Shown: positions 10,735 through 21,690, counted from the first letter of the stretch. The stretch: 64,000 nucleotides of DNA from Pyxicephalus adspersus (GCF_032062135.1 NC_092858.1:168482683-168546682); one strand, 5' to 3'. Made by a program: numbers and translations. Notes: generated by a model not told the origin, from the letters alone.

Positions 10735-11072
10735 ACCAGGGGTTCGCAATACAATTTTGGTGGTCCGTGGCTGAGGCCGGTGCGAAGGACCCCACTGGGG
10801 GGGCACAACAGCCAGAGCTGCGGATCATGTCTCAGGGCTTTGTAGGCTCAGGGCGGTAGGCGGGTTGTCTCTCTGGACACAACCCACCCACTCCCAACCC
10901 ACCCAGGCTCAGACCTGCGTGGCAGAGGGGGCGGGTTCTGGAATCATGACATCACTATGGGGGAAGTTTCTTCCCCTTTGAGTGACACACGGCTCCCCAC
11001 ACATGCGCGGTCCGGAGTCTGTGCATTTAGTGGTTTGCGAGCTCCAAAAGGTTGGGAACCACCTTGGTATAG
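10735..11072 (+). mobile_element. hAT-like MITE (GTGGTCC...GGTTGGGAACCACC), copy 1
   Basis: GC-rich body shared with 25488-25757 and, reversed, 53318-53538: GGGGGAAGTTTCTTCC, GAGTGACACA, CATGCGCGG. Ends AAAAGGTTGGGAACCACC, typical of hAT inverted ends. Confidence 0.65.
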
Positions 11073-11375
11073 AGGTGGTTCAAAGGGTTGGTATAGAGCC
11101 CTGCTCAATAATAAAGGTTGCTAGAGGTTCCTTGAGCAATGAGCAGTTTGTACCCCTCAGGTCAGTTTAAGTGACACCAGCGATCTTTTTTGACTATCTG
11201 TAGGGGTGACATTCTTTCCACTGATCAGCAAGATCCTGTAAGAGCAATTCTTCCTGCTCACCACCACACTAATATACTGTGAGCTGTGTATAAGGGAATT
11301 ATAGCAGGGTTTCCCTTAAACCTGAAAGTTGTTTTAAGGATTCCTCCATGTTCAAACGTTTGAGAAAGGCTGCTG
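11073..11375. mobile_element. hAT-like MITE ('gagaaa' end), copy
   Basis: Shares AGAGGTTCCTTGAGCAATGA, AATATACTGTGAGCTGTGTA and a final GTTTGAGAAAGGCTGCTG with the element at 28051-28303. Confidence 0.6.
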
Positions 11376-11426
11376 TATACGTTTGGGTGGACTGAGCCTT
11401 TCTATACAAACATCTGCAAGCCAGTT

Positions 11427-11925
11427 AAAAAGGAAGTAAACCCCAAAACGACCAAAAACAAACATACACTTAATTTTAATCCCGCAGAGCAGTCGATCCA
11501 TCTGGAGGGCTCTTCCATCGGGTCCCGCGTCTCCCCATCATCCGACTTTGCCACCATCTTCTCTCTGTTCTGCCAGGTTCTTCTTCCTACGTCACTCGAA
11601 ACGCGAGATCGGGTGAGGTAGATGGGAAAAAATCTTGCATGCACTGTGCATGCGTGAGATCAGCAATTACTTTCCCTTTTTGGCAAAAAGGCATGCGCAA
11701 AAGGAGCAGCGTGACGTAGGTATCCTGGGAGGCTCTGCTCGCTAATTCATTCTTGATTGCCTATCGGTGATCAATATTAAAGAGGGCGGTGCTGCACCCT
11801 TTTTTTTTTTTTTTTTTTGCACTTAAAAAAAACACAAACAGAATTTTTACATTACATAAAAGGCTTGTCTACCCTTTATGTAAAGTGAAAATTCTGTATT
11901 TAGGTACGCTCAAGTATTTCACTCA
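11427..11925 (+). mobile_element. MITE of the 'GGAAGTAAACCC' family, copy 1
   Basis: Starts AAAAAGGAAGTAAACCCC, contains the shared CCATCGGGTCCCGCG, CCTGGGAGGCTCTG and a T run, and ends near TATTTAGGTACGCTCAAG. The two ends are imperfect inverted repeats (TTAAAG.GGAA.TAAAC type). Confidence 0.65.
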
Positions 11926-12377
11926 TTCTCCTTCAAATTTTGTTCTCTTTATTTTGGTGTTGTCTGTTGTGACCACAGCAGTGTGCCTGCAATTGTTTGT
12001 TAAAAGCACAAGACTTTTTGTAGATCCATGGAAGGAACATGTGCTAAGGAAGTCAGGCAGTGTTCAATAAAGCACCAAAGTGAAACAAAGCAGCAATATA
12101 AGAACTAATACATCAACTTCACTGGCTAAGATTCATTTTATTTGCTTTAGATTAGATTAAGGTTTCCATTGAGAATTTTGCACCATACCAAAGGGGAAGG
12201 TCCTAATTTTTTGTATGATTTAGGTAAATTGTAAACTTTTTTCCTGCAGAGAATAACACATACCCTTCATGTGACGCAGTATTTTTTTTTTTTTTTTTAT
12301 ACCATAAGAATACATGAAACCCCAAAACATTTCTTTATTGTCTAAAAGCTAGTTAAAAACAAAAACACCCAATGTGT
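11926..12377. other. Intergenic, nothing recognised
   Basis: AT-rich with a T run at 12282-12298. No coding or repeat identity seen. Confidence 0.4.
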
Positions 12378-12807
12378 CTAAAGCTACGTACACACTTCCA
12401 ATTATTATCGTTGGAAAACGAACGACGAACGTTCATGCACGATATATACGAACGATCGTATAGCACCGATCCTGCACATAGAGTTAACGACACGATCGTT
12501 CGTAGATATTGTACACACAATAGATACGATCGTTTGAGCGATAGAGGAACTATGTGCACGACAGGAAAGTGAACGGACGTTCGTTCATCACGCATGCTCT
12601 GAACATGGACGATCACCGAACGACCGTACACACGAACGATGTTCAACGATCGTCGACCAATCGGATCCGGCGGTCCGGTCGTTCGTTTCCAGCGACTTTC
12701 CTCGTTCGTCGGCGTCGTTGGTTACTTTTTTACGAACGATTTTTTGCCCAATCGTTCGTTCGTCGTTCGATTGGAACGATAAAAATTGGAAGTGTGTACG
12801 CACCTTT
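12378..12807. mobile_element. CpG-rich palindromic MITE with about 50-bp terminal inverted repeats
   Basis: The left end has ACGTACACACTTCCAATTAT then TATCGTTGGAAAACGAACGA; the right end read inward has GCGTACACACTTCCAATTTT then TATCGTTCCAATCGAACGAC. The interior is full of CGAACG/CGTTCG words, far richer in CpG than the flanks. Open frames on both strands here are by-products of the palindromes. Related to 33695-34104. Confidence 0.8.
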
Positions 12808-13605
12808 ACACAGGTATACTTAGGTATACATGGGTTATTTTTTTAGGTATGTACATAAGAGCTTTTTTTTCAATATTGTTTTTACTTTTTAAAACATCAC
12901 TGCATTATTACAAGGGGTGATAGGTGCTAAATTTGTTTTGATAAAAAAAAAAAGATTTTTAAAGTCAGACATTACAGAACTGTAAAAAGTTGTCTAGTAA
13001 AGAAAGGGGTTTGGTATGTTGTTAATGAATTGGTTAAAAAATGAGATTTTCATTTGTTTCGGGGTAGCACTGTATCCACTTGTCACATGATTCTGTGTTA
13101 TACAAAGCACAAAGGGGTGCTAGATGCTGGGGAACATTTGGTTTGCATTTTTTAGGGTTACATTTAGGATCATTTAGAAAAGAAATACAATACAATTATA
13201 CCAGCAAAAACTCTCAGGAAATACATCATAATAGGTCATAATTACACTTCCAGGCTCTTGTTATGAAAGTATAAAAAAAGATAATTTAAAGAACACAATA
13301 ATGCACAAAATACAGCTTTATAAAAAAAATCCCTTATAAAAGTCACCCTATTGCTACAAATGCAGTAGGAATGGGTTAAGCAGGTAAGCTTCACCGTATT
13401 AATTCATCTTACAACTGTTGAGGCGGATTATATGTTATTTTTGGATAATCGTCAATGGGTGCTTTTAAAGCTGAATTTCAAATTCATTAGTTAAGAATGA
13501 TGGCAAACAGGTAAACATGGACCCACAGGGAAAAGAATTAGGAAAAAACACAGCACCATTTGTCATCATAATTTCTGCTTGGGGTTCATGTCACACCAGC
13601 TTTTG
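12808..13605. other. Intergenic, nothing recognised
   Basis: AT-rich with A and T runs. No conserved coding segment or known repeat end seen. Confidence 0.4.
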
Positions 13606-13757
13606 GATTTCTGGAATAGAATGGAAGTCGTTTGCTATTTGTTAGCAAATGTTTTCAATCCTGGACCTGATCCATTCCAGGTTTGCTCAATCACCCAGGT
13701 TAACTGATGAAAGTGTATCCTCTCCAGCCTTGAAGAGCTTTAATAAATCAGGCCCAG
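13606..13757. mobile_element. Palindromic 'TTTAATAAATCAGGCCCA' MITE, half copy
   Basis: Contains GCAAATGTTTTCAATCCTGG, TCCATTCCAGGTTTGCTCAA, TGATGAAAGTGTATCCTCTC and ends TTTAATAAATCAGGCCCA. Full copies are at 20600-20795 and 28664-28890. Confidence 0.7.
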
Positions 13758-14182
13758 TGAGTATTATTCCTATTCAAGCCTCATACAGATGTCAGATGAT
13801 TGTCACTGGAAACAATCTTTTGTGATGTTTTCCAATGACAAATGCAAAGCTGAGGGCTGTTTACAAAATGCCAGGAGCCAGGAGCACCCAGCTGTGTTCT
13901 TCTACATAGGGGTACACAATATTCATCCCTGATCAATTGTTATTCAATTTGCCATGGTGGGTTGATTTGCTTTTTAGGGAATACTGTAAACATATCCTGG
14001 GCTCCTACTGCCAACTGATGGGCATCCAGGAGCATTAACAGAGAAAACCACTGGACTTTTTTAGACATTTGCAATTGCATCTGCAAAAGCTTAGCAAAGT
14101 TTTTTTTTATTTTTGAAATTGCTTGAATTAAAAGTTTGCAAATAGTTTAAAACTGCTGCACGTAGCATCCTAAAAATGCATG

Positions 14183-14717
14183 GAAATGCTACCACCACTG
14201 ACTGTAAAAAAGGCCAGAAAAACGGAAACATTTGTTCCACTAATAACTATTTTTTCCTTGTGATTATAATCCCTTGCCTCAGATTTGTAGCAGTACAGAA
14301 TAAATGATCATATTCACAGACAGGTGGGACCTGTGTCCTTCAATGGTCTCCTTTTGTCATCTAAAGGAAGTCTTTAAACTTCAGGAGTCCAGCTGAGGAG
14401 TAGGTAACAAAATAAACATCAGCAAGTCCAAGAGAAAAGTCAGAAAGCTGTAAACTGCTTACAGCTCGAAGATCTACCAGAAGGACTTAATGACTGAAGC
14501 ATTGCCTAAAAAATAATGCTTGCAAATGGTTTAAAAAACTTTCACAATATGTGGCAAGGGGTTACAATTGATGTTTGATAGGTGGCAGGGGTGGAATGCT
14601 GCATGTAGCGTCCTAAAAATGCATGAAAATGCTACAGCCACCGACTGTAAAAAAAAGGCCAGAAATACAGAAACATTTGTTCCAATAAAAAACTTTTTTT
14701 CTTTGTGATTTTAATCC
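14183..14717 (+). repeat. Diverged direct repeat pair about 440 bp apart
   Basis: 14183-14273 and 14627-14717 align closely (AAATGCTAC, GACTGTAAAAAA, GGCCAGAAA, AACATTTGTTCCA, TTGTGATT, TAATCC), differing by scattered substitutions and small gaps. This marks an old local duplication. Confidence 0.7.
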
Positions 14718-16231
14718 ATAAAACTACTTGCGAAAACCCATAAGTGTACACTTTCATTCAGAAAAAAAAAAACAGTGTTTTCTGTAGGATCTCTGCACAC
14801 CAATGAGTTGCATTGCAGGACTTCGGATAAATAATACAACATACACAGTGCGTTGACCAGCATTTTGCTATTCACATCAAAGTAAGTCTTTCAATATCAC
14901 AACTTGCCTAAAACACCTGATACACAGAAATACAACTTGTGTAAACTTATGGTTTATGGTGTGACTGTGCCTCGCCTTACAGAAAGCAAACAAAAACACT
15001 TCCAGCTTTAAAGAGAATGTATTGTGTTATTTCAGATTGTGCTTTTTTTTGTTTACTTTCAGGTAATGTGAGATGTGACTTTCACCTTTATGCTTCTATA
15101 TTTTGTTATTTCAGGGATTTGAGGAATATAGACTTGGAATAGGACAGAGTAATCACTATACTAACTTTGCTTCATTTGTTGTTCGTGTGTAACTTTTTTC
15201 AGTTTTATATAAAAAATGGTGCAAACTGTACGAATATTGCAGGCAGGCTGATATCAGTTTTTATTTAATCTGCTAAACCCTATCTTTGTGTGTGGTTCTG
15301 TTTATGAGTGCTTTTTAATACCTATATTTTGTCTTTGTAATTGCCAATATTTTTTTTCAATAAGGATTGAAGTGTGCAAAAAAAAAAAAAAATGGTGCAA
15401 ATTTGACGAGTGATAATGGATGAGCATTGAGCTACCCTGATGTGCCCTGCATAGCAATCCTGACGCTAGAATGTTGACGCCAGCAATTAGATTGATAGTC
15501 TGACATAGTTAACATGATCAAACTAAAGGAGGAAAATATATGTGTGCCCCAAACAATACCAGTAGTTTAGGAACATCAAGGACAGCGCTGGAGCGATCTG
15601 CATAGGTAAATTGTTTTTTTGTTTTTTTTTTAGTTTGATTCTGCTTTAAAAATTCTTTCAAATGCTTAAAACGTTTATGTAAGAGTAACTGAAGTCTATG
15701 GAAGCAGCTGATATAGCAAAACGTCTTTGGACACTGCATGTTGTGTCTGAAAAAAATGCACAACAACACCGCCACCTCCAACCGGCCAAACAAAGAAGTG
15801 CTAACAAACGAGATAATTCATTCCAATGCTAACCACTTTTTGCAAATGCTTTTTGTATTGCAGAAAAAACATCGAAGAAAGCCAAAGGGTTAACTCTCAA
15901 AGAAAAAGAAAGTGTTTCCAGTAGGACTCAATCTCAGCAATGAGAGGTGTTGCAAGATTTCTGAGAAAAAAATACTGCTCTCCGAAGCACTGACCTGCGC
16001 GATTTACCGTTCACGTCAATGCAATTCTTTGAACAAAGTGCCTAAAATACATACTGATACACATGAATGCAACAACGCATTTCAACATTTCCTAAACCCA
16101 CAGAAGGCAAACAATAATAACATTTTGGGCTTTACTTTTAAAAGAAAGTAAAGCGAGCTGTGTTTTATTTCTTTATATATTTTTGAGATATCACTTTCAC
16201 CTTTTTGTTTTTTATTGCAGAGATTTAGTGT

Positions 16232-16500
16232 TACACAGTATTTATATAGTGCCGACATATTACGCAGCACTGTACAAAGTCCATAGTCATATCACTAGCT
16301 GTCCCTCAAAGGAGCTCACAATCTAGTGTCCCTACTATCGTCATATGTCTTTAATACAGTGTAAGGCCAATTTTTTTTGGGTAAGCCAATAAACCCATTT
16401 GCATGTTTTTGGAATGTGGGAGGTAACAGGAGTACCTGGGGGAAACCAACACAACACGGGGAGAGCCTGCAAACTCCATGCAAAGAGATTCGATTTATGG
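16232..16500 (-). mobile_element. tRNA-derived SINE-like repeat, copy 3, with LINE-like tail
   Basis: Reverse orientation: AGTATTTATATAGTGCCGAC, ATTACGCAGCACTGTACA, GGAGCTCACAATCTAG, TGGAATGTGGGAGG, GCCTGCAAACTCCATGC. It is 5'-truncated: the tRNA-like head is missing or unrecognisable. Confidence 0.75.
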
Positions 16501-16721
16501 ATTAGATCCAAGGTAGGACAGGTCACTATAATAATTTTTTTTTTTAGCAATTTTTTTTGTGTATAAAAAAGGTGCAAAATCGACTCGCCCATGTTATTGG
16601 AAATTTAGGGATGCCTTCAGGCAGAATTGAGCTACACTGATGTATCTGCATAGCGACTCTGATGCAAAGTCAACCTATAACCTACTTCTGTCCTAGGCAC
16701 ACGAAAGCCCTCACAGATACC

Positions 16722-17567
16722 CTGTTTCCCCGATGATAAGACACTGTCTTATTTTTTTGGAAGGCCAAAATATGCTCTAGGGCTTATTTTCAGGGGGATG
16801 CCTTATTTNNNNNNNNNNNNNNNNNNNNNNNNNNNNNNNNNNNNNNNNNNNNNNNNNNNNNNNNNNNNNNNNNNNNNNNNNNNNNNNNNNNNNNNNNNNN
16901 NNNNNNNNNNNNNNNNNNNNNNNNNNNNNNNNNNNNNNNNNNNNNNNNNNNNNNNNNNNNNNNNNNNNNNNNNNNNNNNNNNNNNNNNNNNNNNNNNNNN
17001 NNNNNNNNNNNNNNNNNNNNNNNNNNNNNNNNNNNNNNNNNNNNNNNNNNNNNNNNNNNNNNNNNNNNNNNNNNNNNNNNNNNNNNNNNNNNNNNNNNNN
17101 NNNNNNNNNNNNNNNNNNNNNNNNNNNNNNNNNNNNNNNNNNNNNNNNNNNNNNNNNNNNNNNNNNNNNNNNNNNNNNNNNNNNNNNNNNNNNNNNNNNN
17201 NNNNNNNNNNNNNNNNNNNNNNNNNNNNNNNNNNNNNNNNNNNNNNNNNNNNNNNNNNNNNNNNNNNNNNNNNNNNNNNNNNNNNNNNNNNNNNNNNNNN
17301 NNNNNNNNNNNNNNNNNNNNNNNNNNNNNNNNNNNNNNNNNNNNNNNNNNNNNNNNNNNNNNNNNNNNNNNNNNNNNNNNNNNNNNNNNNNNNNNNNNNN
17401 NNNNNNNNNNAGGAACCACACACGGAGTCACCCACCGTACCACCCGATTCTGGTAAGTAATCGGTGGGTGGCTTATTTGCGGGGGGGGCTTATTTTTCAT
17501 TTTTCGCTAAAAAGGGGGGGGGCTGTCTTATTTGATGGCCCTGCCTTATCATCGGGGAAACACGGTA
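16722..17567. mobile_element. MITE ('TGTTTCCCCGATGATAAG' ends) containing an assembly gap
   Basis: The left end CTGTTTCCCCGATGATAAGA and right end CTTATCATCGGGGAAACACG are inverted repeats. The interior has GGCTTATTT words repeated on both sides of the gap. The long undetermined frames across the Ns carry no information. A related end occurs at 49605. Confidence 0.65.
16809..17410. other. Assembly gap, 602 N
   Basis: Unresolved bases inside the inverted-repeat element, likely because of its G-run and GGCTTATTT repeats. Confidence 1.
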
Positions 17568-17707
17568 ATACCACCTAGCAAAGTGGTGAAAATTATTTAT
17601 TTTAGGATAGAAAAATGCTGCAAAACACTTGAAAATGCTTTTATAAAAAGTGAAAAACAGTAGCAGTTCAAGTTTATGAAGGTGACTGGTGCAGAAAACC
17701 ATCCTTA

Positions 17708-18000
17708 GGCTGGGTACACACGTGCAATATTAGTCATCAGAAAGGATAATTCACGATCCTTTCCAACGCCAAAAGAATGAAAGATGCATGAATGAGCTCT
17801 GTACATACAGCCGTTCTGCTCTATAGAGAGGAGAGAACGATGGAGCTGCACCCCACTGCGCTCTCTCCCCTTCACTTCCATTACGATTGTTCAATGTTCG
17901 TGGATCTGCCAGGACGCGTTTAAGAACGACATGCACTGTACAGACGCCAGATTTTTCTCCCATATCAGCCCTGTGTCAGACGTGTGTACGTAGCCCTAGA
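17708..18000. mobile_element. MITE of the 'TACACACGTGCAAT' family
   Basis: Left GGGTACACACGTGCAATATT; right ACGTGTGTACGTAGCCCTA. The body has AAGGATAATTCACGATCCTT and a CACTTCCATTACGATTGTTC segment shared with 24238-24586. Confidence 0.7.
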
Positions 18001-18095
18001 TACTGCAGGTAGCATGTAAAAGAAAAAAAAACAAAAAAAAACAAAACAGAAAACACTAAAGGAAAACAATAAAAAGCAGTAACACTGCTGCCATC

Positions 18096-18600
18096 AACCA
18101 CTTAAAACGGAAGTAAACCCAAAACAAAAAAATCACAATTACCTTCTATCCGTCGGGAGGTTTCTTCCATCGGGTCCCGCGTTGTCCTGGTATTTGTCTT
18201 CGACCTGACATCTTCTCCTTTCTTCTTCAGTGCTCTTCTTCCTATGTCACCTCATCTTGCGCTGCACAGGCACAAGTTCGGGTAATGTAGATTGGGGAAA
18301 AACTTGCCAATCTCACTGCGTATGCAGTATTGATGAAAGGACTCCTTCTGTATATGCCCGCGAACAGCCAAGAGCCTCCCAGAATGCGTGACCTAGGTAT
18401 CCCGGAAAGCTCTGTGTTCCCATTAAATTTTTGATCACCTAGGCAATCAAAAATTTAGAGGGTGGTGCTGCACTCTTTTTTTTTTTTTTTTTAAACAAAC
18501 AAAATTTTTACTTTAAATTAAAGGGTTGTCTTTTATGTAAAGTAAAAATTCTTAGTTTAGGTACGCTTAAACTCTTAAAAAATTCTGAGTTTAGGGGAAA
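18096..18600 (+). mobile_element. MITE of the 'GGAAGTAAACCC' family, copy 2
   Basis: Starts TTAAAACGGAAGTAAACCC; contains CCATCGGGTCCCGCG and a T run; ends TTCTTAGTTTAGGTACGCTT. Sits just before unit C of the triplicated block. Confidence 0.7.
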
Positions 18601-19270
18601 CCAAAAAAAAACCTGAACCAATAATTTCAATGTTAACCATATTTTCCAAGTTGTTTAATTGGTAACTAAACCTAAGGATTCATTCATAGAAAAAGAAACA
18701 ATGTTTTCAGGTGGACCCATTTACACCTATACGTTGCATTATAAGGCTTTGGAAAATAAACACAGAACTTTGGGTATCTTGACCTTCATTTTGCCACTGA
18801 AATCAAAGCAATTCTTTGAATAATACAACATGCATAAAATAAATAGAACCACACATGAATGAAATGTATGTAACTCAAGCTTTATGAAGGACTGAGCCTG
18901 AGTCTACAGAAAGCAAACAATAACACTTTTAGGTTTTCTTTCAAAAGAAAGTATTGTGTTTTTTTTGCAGTATTCACCTTTAGGTAATTTGAGATGTGAC
19001 TTTTACCTTTATACTTCTATTTTTTGCTATTGCAGGGATTTGCAGATAAGAGACCTGCTGTAGGAGAGATTACTCACTATACTAACTCAGACTGTTTTCA
19101 TAGTCAAATAAAAAACAAATATGCAAAATTAAAAAGTATATTAAAAACAACTTTTTATTTAATTTTCAAATTACTTCCGTTCTTCATAATAAAATATTAT
19201 TTTAGTAATGAAAAGTTTGTGAAGAGTTACTAATCCTCCTTTGAAGACAGTTAATGTTGAGCTACCTCTA

Positions 19271-19833
19271 TATGTCTCTAAGGTATAAAAGATAAAAGAA
19301 AAAGAAAGAGGTTTTTGGTTGCAAAATTAATTATGTATTAGTGTAAATCCAGTTTCATACATTAATATTGTACAAGCGCTTAAGAGCTTAAGTTTAAAAT
19401 CTGTACGGTGGTACATTTGCTAGTGCCTATATAGACAGAAGTGTTACACTTGTTTAGGAAGTCTGCAAACGAGGAATCCCAGCAAGAGTATATGGCTGAG
19501 AGCTGTAGGTACATACCCCGAGGTGTAGATAGATGTAATAAATATCATAAATACTATAAAATAAATATTTGATAGTAGGTGGTCTCTTGAGATTTTGATA
19601 GCCTTTTAGAGGGGGTTTCTAGATTATTAGTAGATGAGACTTGACCTTAGAAAGGTGGGGTAATAAAGGGGGATCCAGAGATGAATTTTGCTCCAGAACT
19701 TGTAGCATTCGGTTTCACCTCCCGCGGGGTATCCTAGCATCCACATGTGCTTGCAGCAAAAACCTCTTTCTTTTTCTTCGATCCTTTATACCTTAATAAT
19801 AAACTAACTAATAAATAAAATAGTTCCAGATGT
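19271..19833. other. Intergenic, nothing recognised
   Basis: AT-rich; GAAAAAGAAAGAGGTTTTTG at about 19297 and CAAAAACCTCTTTCTTTTTC at about 19757-19776 form an inverted pair around 480 bp apart, so an unknown MITE-like element is possible. Confidence 0.4.
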
Positions 19834-20525
19834 TTGTTGGAAATGGCAGGCAGAGGTATTATTAATATTGTACACGCTCTTATCATCTCTCATCTGGACT
19901 ACTGTAACCTACCTCCTCCTCTCTGGTATTCCACTAACCCGACTCTCTCCTTTACAATTATGAATGCTGCAGCCAGACTCATCCATCCTTCCCACCGCTC
20001 CTCTTCTGCTGCATCTCTTTGTAGTTCTCTTCATTGGCTTCTATTTCACCTTAGAAATCCCTCCACAGTTCTTGTCCCACTTATCTTTCTGACCTGATAG
20101 ATAAATACTCCCCCTGCCACTCTTTTCTCTCCTCCAATGACCAACTAATGACTTCCTCATTCATAACCTCATCACACGCACGGCTCCAAGACTTCTCTAG
20201 AGCTGCCCCGACTCTCTGGAATGGTCTTTCTCATCCTATTCGGCTTGCTCCTACTTTCTGCTCATTTAAAAGAGAACCCATTTAATCTAACTTGTCCTCT
20301 TCTCCGGACTCCTAAACCCTCACTACTTCCCACCACTACATATCCCCCCTCCTATTGTGTGAGACTTCCCCCACTGCCTAGATTGTAAGCTCTTCAGGGC
20401 AGGGTCCTCTCCTTCTGTATCACTATATGTATGCTTCTGTCATTTGCAACCCCTATTTTATGTACAGTGCTGCGTAATATGTTGGTGCTATATAAATCCT
20501 GTATATTAATAATAATATTAAACAG
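19834..20525 (+). mobile_element. CR1/L2-like LINE fragment with RT C-terminal part and 3' tail
   Basis: The frame 19834-20097 reads ALIISHLDYCN, then MNAAARLIHPSHRSS and LHWL, characteristic of L2/CR1-type reverse transcriptases (LDYCN, Q/M-NAAARL, SLHWLP). It breaks with stops soon after. The 3' end carries GTAAGCTCTTCAGGGCAGGG, TACAGTGCTGCGTAATATG and GTGCTATATAAATCCTG followed by a TAA-type microsatellite. This long copy explains the short tail copies scattered through the window. Confidence 0.85.
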
Positions 20526-20599
20526 TATTTATATAGCACTAACATAATATAATATATAATATGCAGGGGTAGCAAATGACAGACAGATACAGACAGAGG

Positions 20600-20795
20600 G
20601 CCTAATTTAATAAAGCTCTCAAAGATTGGAGAGGATACACTTTCATCAGTAAAGCTGGGTGATCCAGCAAACTTGGAATTAATTTCTTAAAAGTAATTTG
20701 CTATTTGTAAGCAAATGTTTTCAATCCAGGACCAGATCCATTCCAGGTTTGCTGTATCACCCAGATTCACTGATAAAAGTGTATCCTCTCCAGGA
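20600..20795. mobile_element. Palindromic 'TTTATTAAAGC' MITE, near-complete
   Basis: Left AGGGCCTAATTTAATAAAGC, ...GATACACTTTCATCAGTAAA; right ...CACTGATAAAAGTGTATCCT. The two halves are inverted copies around AATTTGCTATTTGTAAGCAA. The right end runs into the next element. Confidence 0.7.
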
Positions 20796-20985
20796 TCGGG
20801 TGAGTAGGAAGAAGAATGTGGAAGAAGAGAGGAGAAGATGGCGGCGCGTGGTTCTTCCTCTGCGCCAGGCCGAATACGGATACCAGGGCGACGCGGAACC
20901 TGGTGGAAGAAACCTCTCAGCAGACAAACTGTGGGATTAAAGCTAATTGTGATTTTATTGTTTTGGGTTTACTTCCTCTTTAATT
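20796..20985 (-). mobile_element. MITE of the 'GGAAGTAAACCC' family, partial reverse copy
   Basis: Ends TTGGGTTTACTTCCTCTTTAA; the body has ATACCAGGGCGACGCGGAAC and GGAAGAAGAATGTGG-type sequence corresponding to the other copies reversed. Confidence 0.6.
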
Positions 20986-21234
20986 GAATAGTTCTATTTC
21001 TTAAAGATGCAATCCCAATATTATGTATTATTGCAATAGTATTATTTACTGCAGATGACATATGTTCTTGGCACTGCTATTATTTATACCATCATTTATT
21101 ACCATTTTTTAAACGATTACCACTATTACTACTGTAGGCTATTTGGTTCCTTTTTTCAATTGCTTTATTATAATATTTCTCTTTTTAACATTTTAAATCC
21201 TGAGAAGCCCAGTGACCTCTACTCTGCTTTGGAA

Positions 21235-21297
21235 ACTACATTTCCCATGAACCCACAGTGCGTCTAGAACTTTACAAAGCATCATGGGAGTTGAAGT
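21235..21297. promoter_or_regulatory. Pair of inverted ZNF143/SBS-like promoter motifs
   Basis: ACTACATTTCCCATGAACCC starts at 21235 on the + strand. 21275-21297 on the - strand reads ACTTCAACTCCCATGATGC. Both resemble the ACTACAATTCCCA.nATGC motif (ZNF143/SBS) common in vertebrate housekeeping promoters. They lie about 400-455 bases upstream of the BRWD1 ATG. A transposon origin is possible. Confidence 0.5.
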
Positions 21298-21479
21298 CCT
21301 TGAGAGTTGATCAGCTGATCTCAGGCTTCTCCAGTCTACGTCACATTCTATTGTGCAGCTCGCGTCTGAGGCGAGCCGCATCACTGCGCGCATAGATACC
21401 AATTCTCCTGCTTCTAAAACCTGTCTTGAAATAAGTGGAAAAAATCTGTTTTCTCAACTAAAGGCATTTGATAAAAGTG

Positions 21480-21690
21480 TTTGCGTCGCTGAGCTGCCAA
21501 TGAAGAGGTTTATTCAGACGTAGGGGGTGTAGAAGCGCGACTAAACGAGGGACTACTTTACGTGGAGAGATAGGTCTGGTGGGCGGAGGTGTCTATGGTG
21601 AGAAGGCGGAAGAGGCGGAGCTGTAAGCGGAGTGTGTAGATGTGAGGAGGCCGCGCGGAGGCTCGGAGGACACATAGACTGTCAGCCGGC
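21480..21690 (+). promoter_or_regulatory. BRWD1: BRWD1 core promoter and 5' UTR, GC-rich
   Basis: A local rise in G+C and CpG (TTGCGTCGCTGAGC, GAAGCGCGACTAAACGAGGG, GAGGCCGCGCGGAGGCTCGG) against AT-rich flanks, with GGCGGAAGAGGCGGAG, an ETS/Sp1-like cluster, and no TATA box. It leads directly into the ATG in a good Kozak context (GCCGGCATGG). The start site is not determined. Confidence 0.65.

Larger units (their letters stand above)
14730..19270 (+). repeat. Diverged triplicated block (units A 14730-15500, B 15840-16690, C 18590-19270)
   Basis: The units share landmarks in the same order: an A-rich start with GTGTTTTC/GTGTTTCC, CAGAAAGCAAACAA or CAGAAGGCAAACAA, GTATTGTGTT, GAGATGTGACTTTCACC-like, a T-rich tract ending CAGGGATTTG or CAGAGATTTA, ATCACTATACTAAC in A and C, and a TTGAGCTAC motif near the end. 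Unit B is interrupted by the SINE at 16232-16500. Function unknown. Confidence 0.6.

Noticed and set aside
12353..12823. Four overlapping open frames on both strands
   Set aside because: They come from the palindromic CGTTCG-rich MITE; peptides repeat the same few codons and have no family likeness.
16777..17500. Frames of over 200 codons
   Set aside because: They cross the 602-N gap and consist of undetermined residues.
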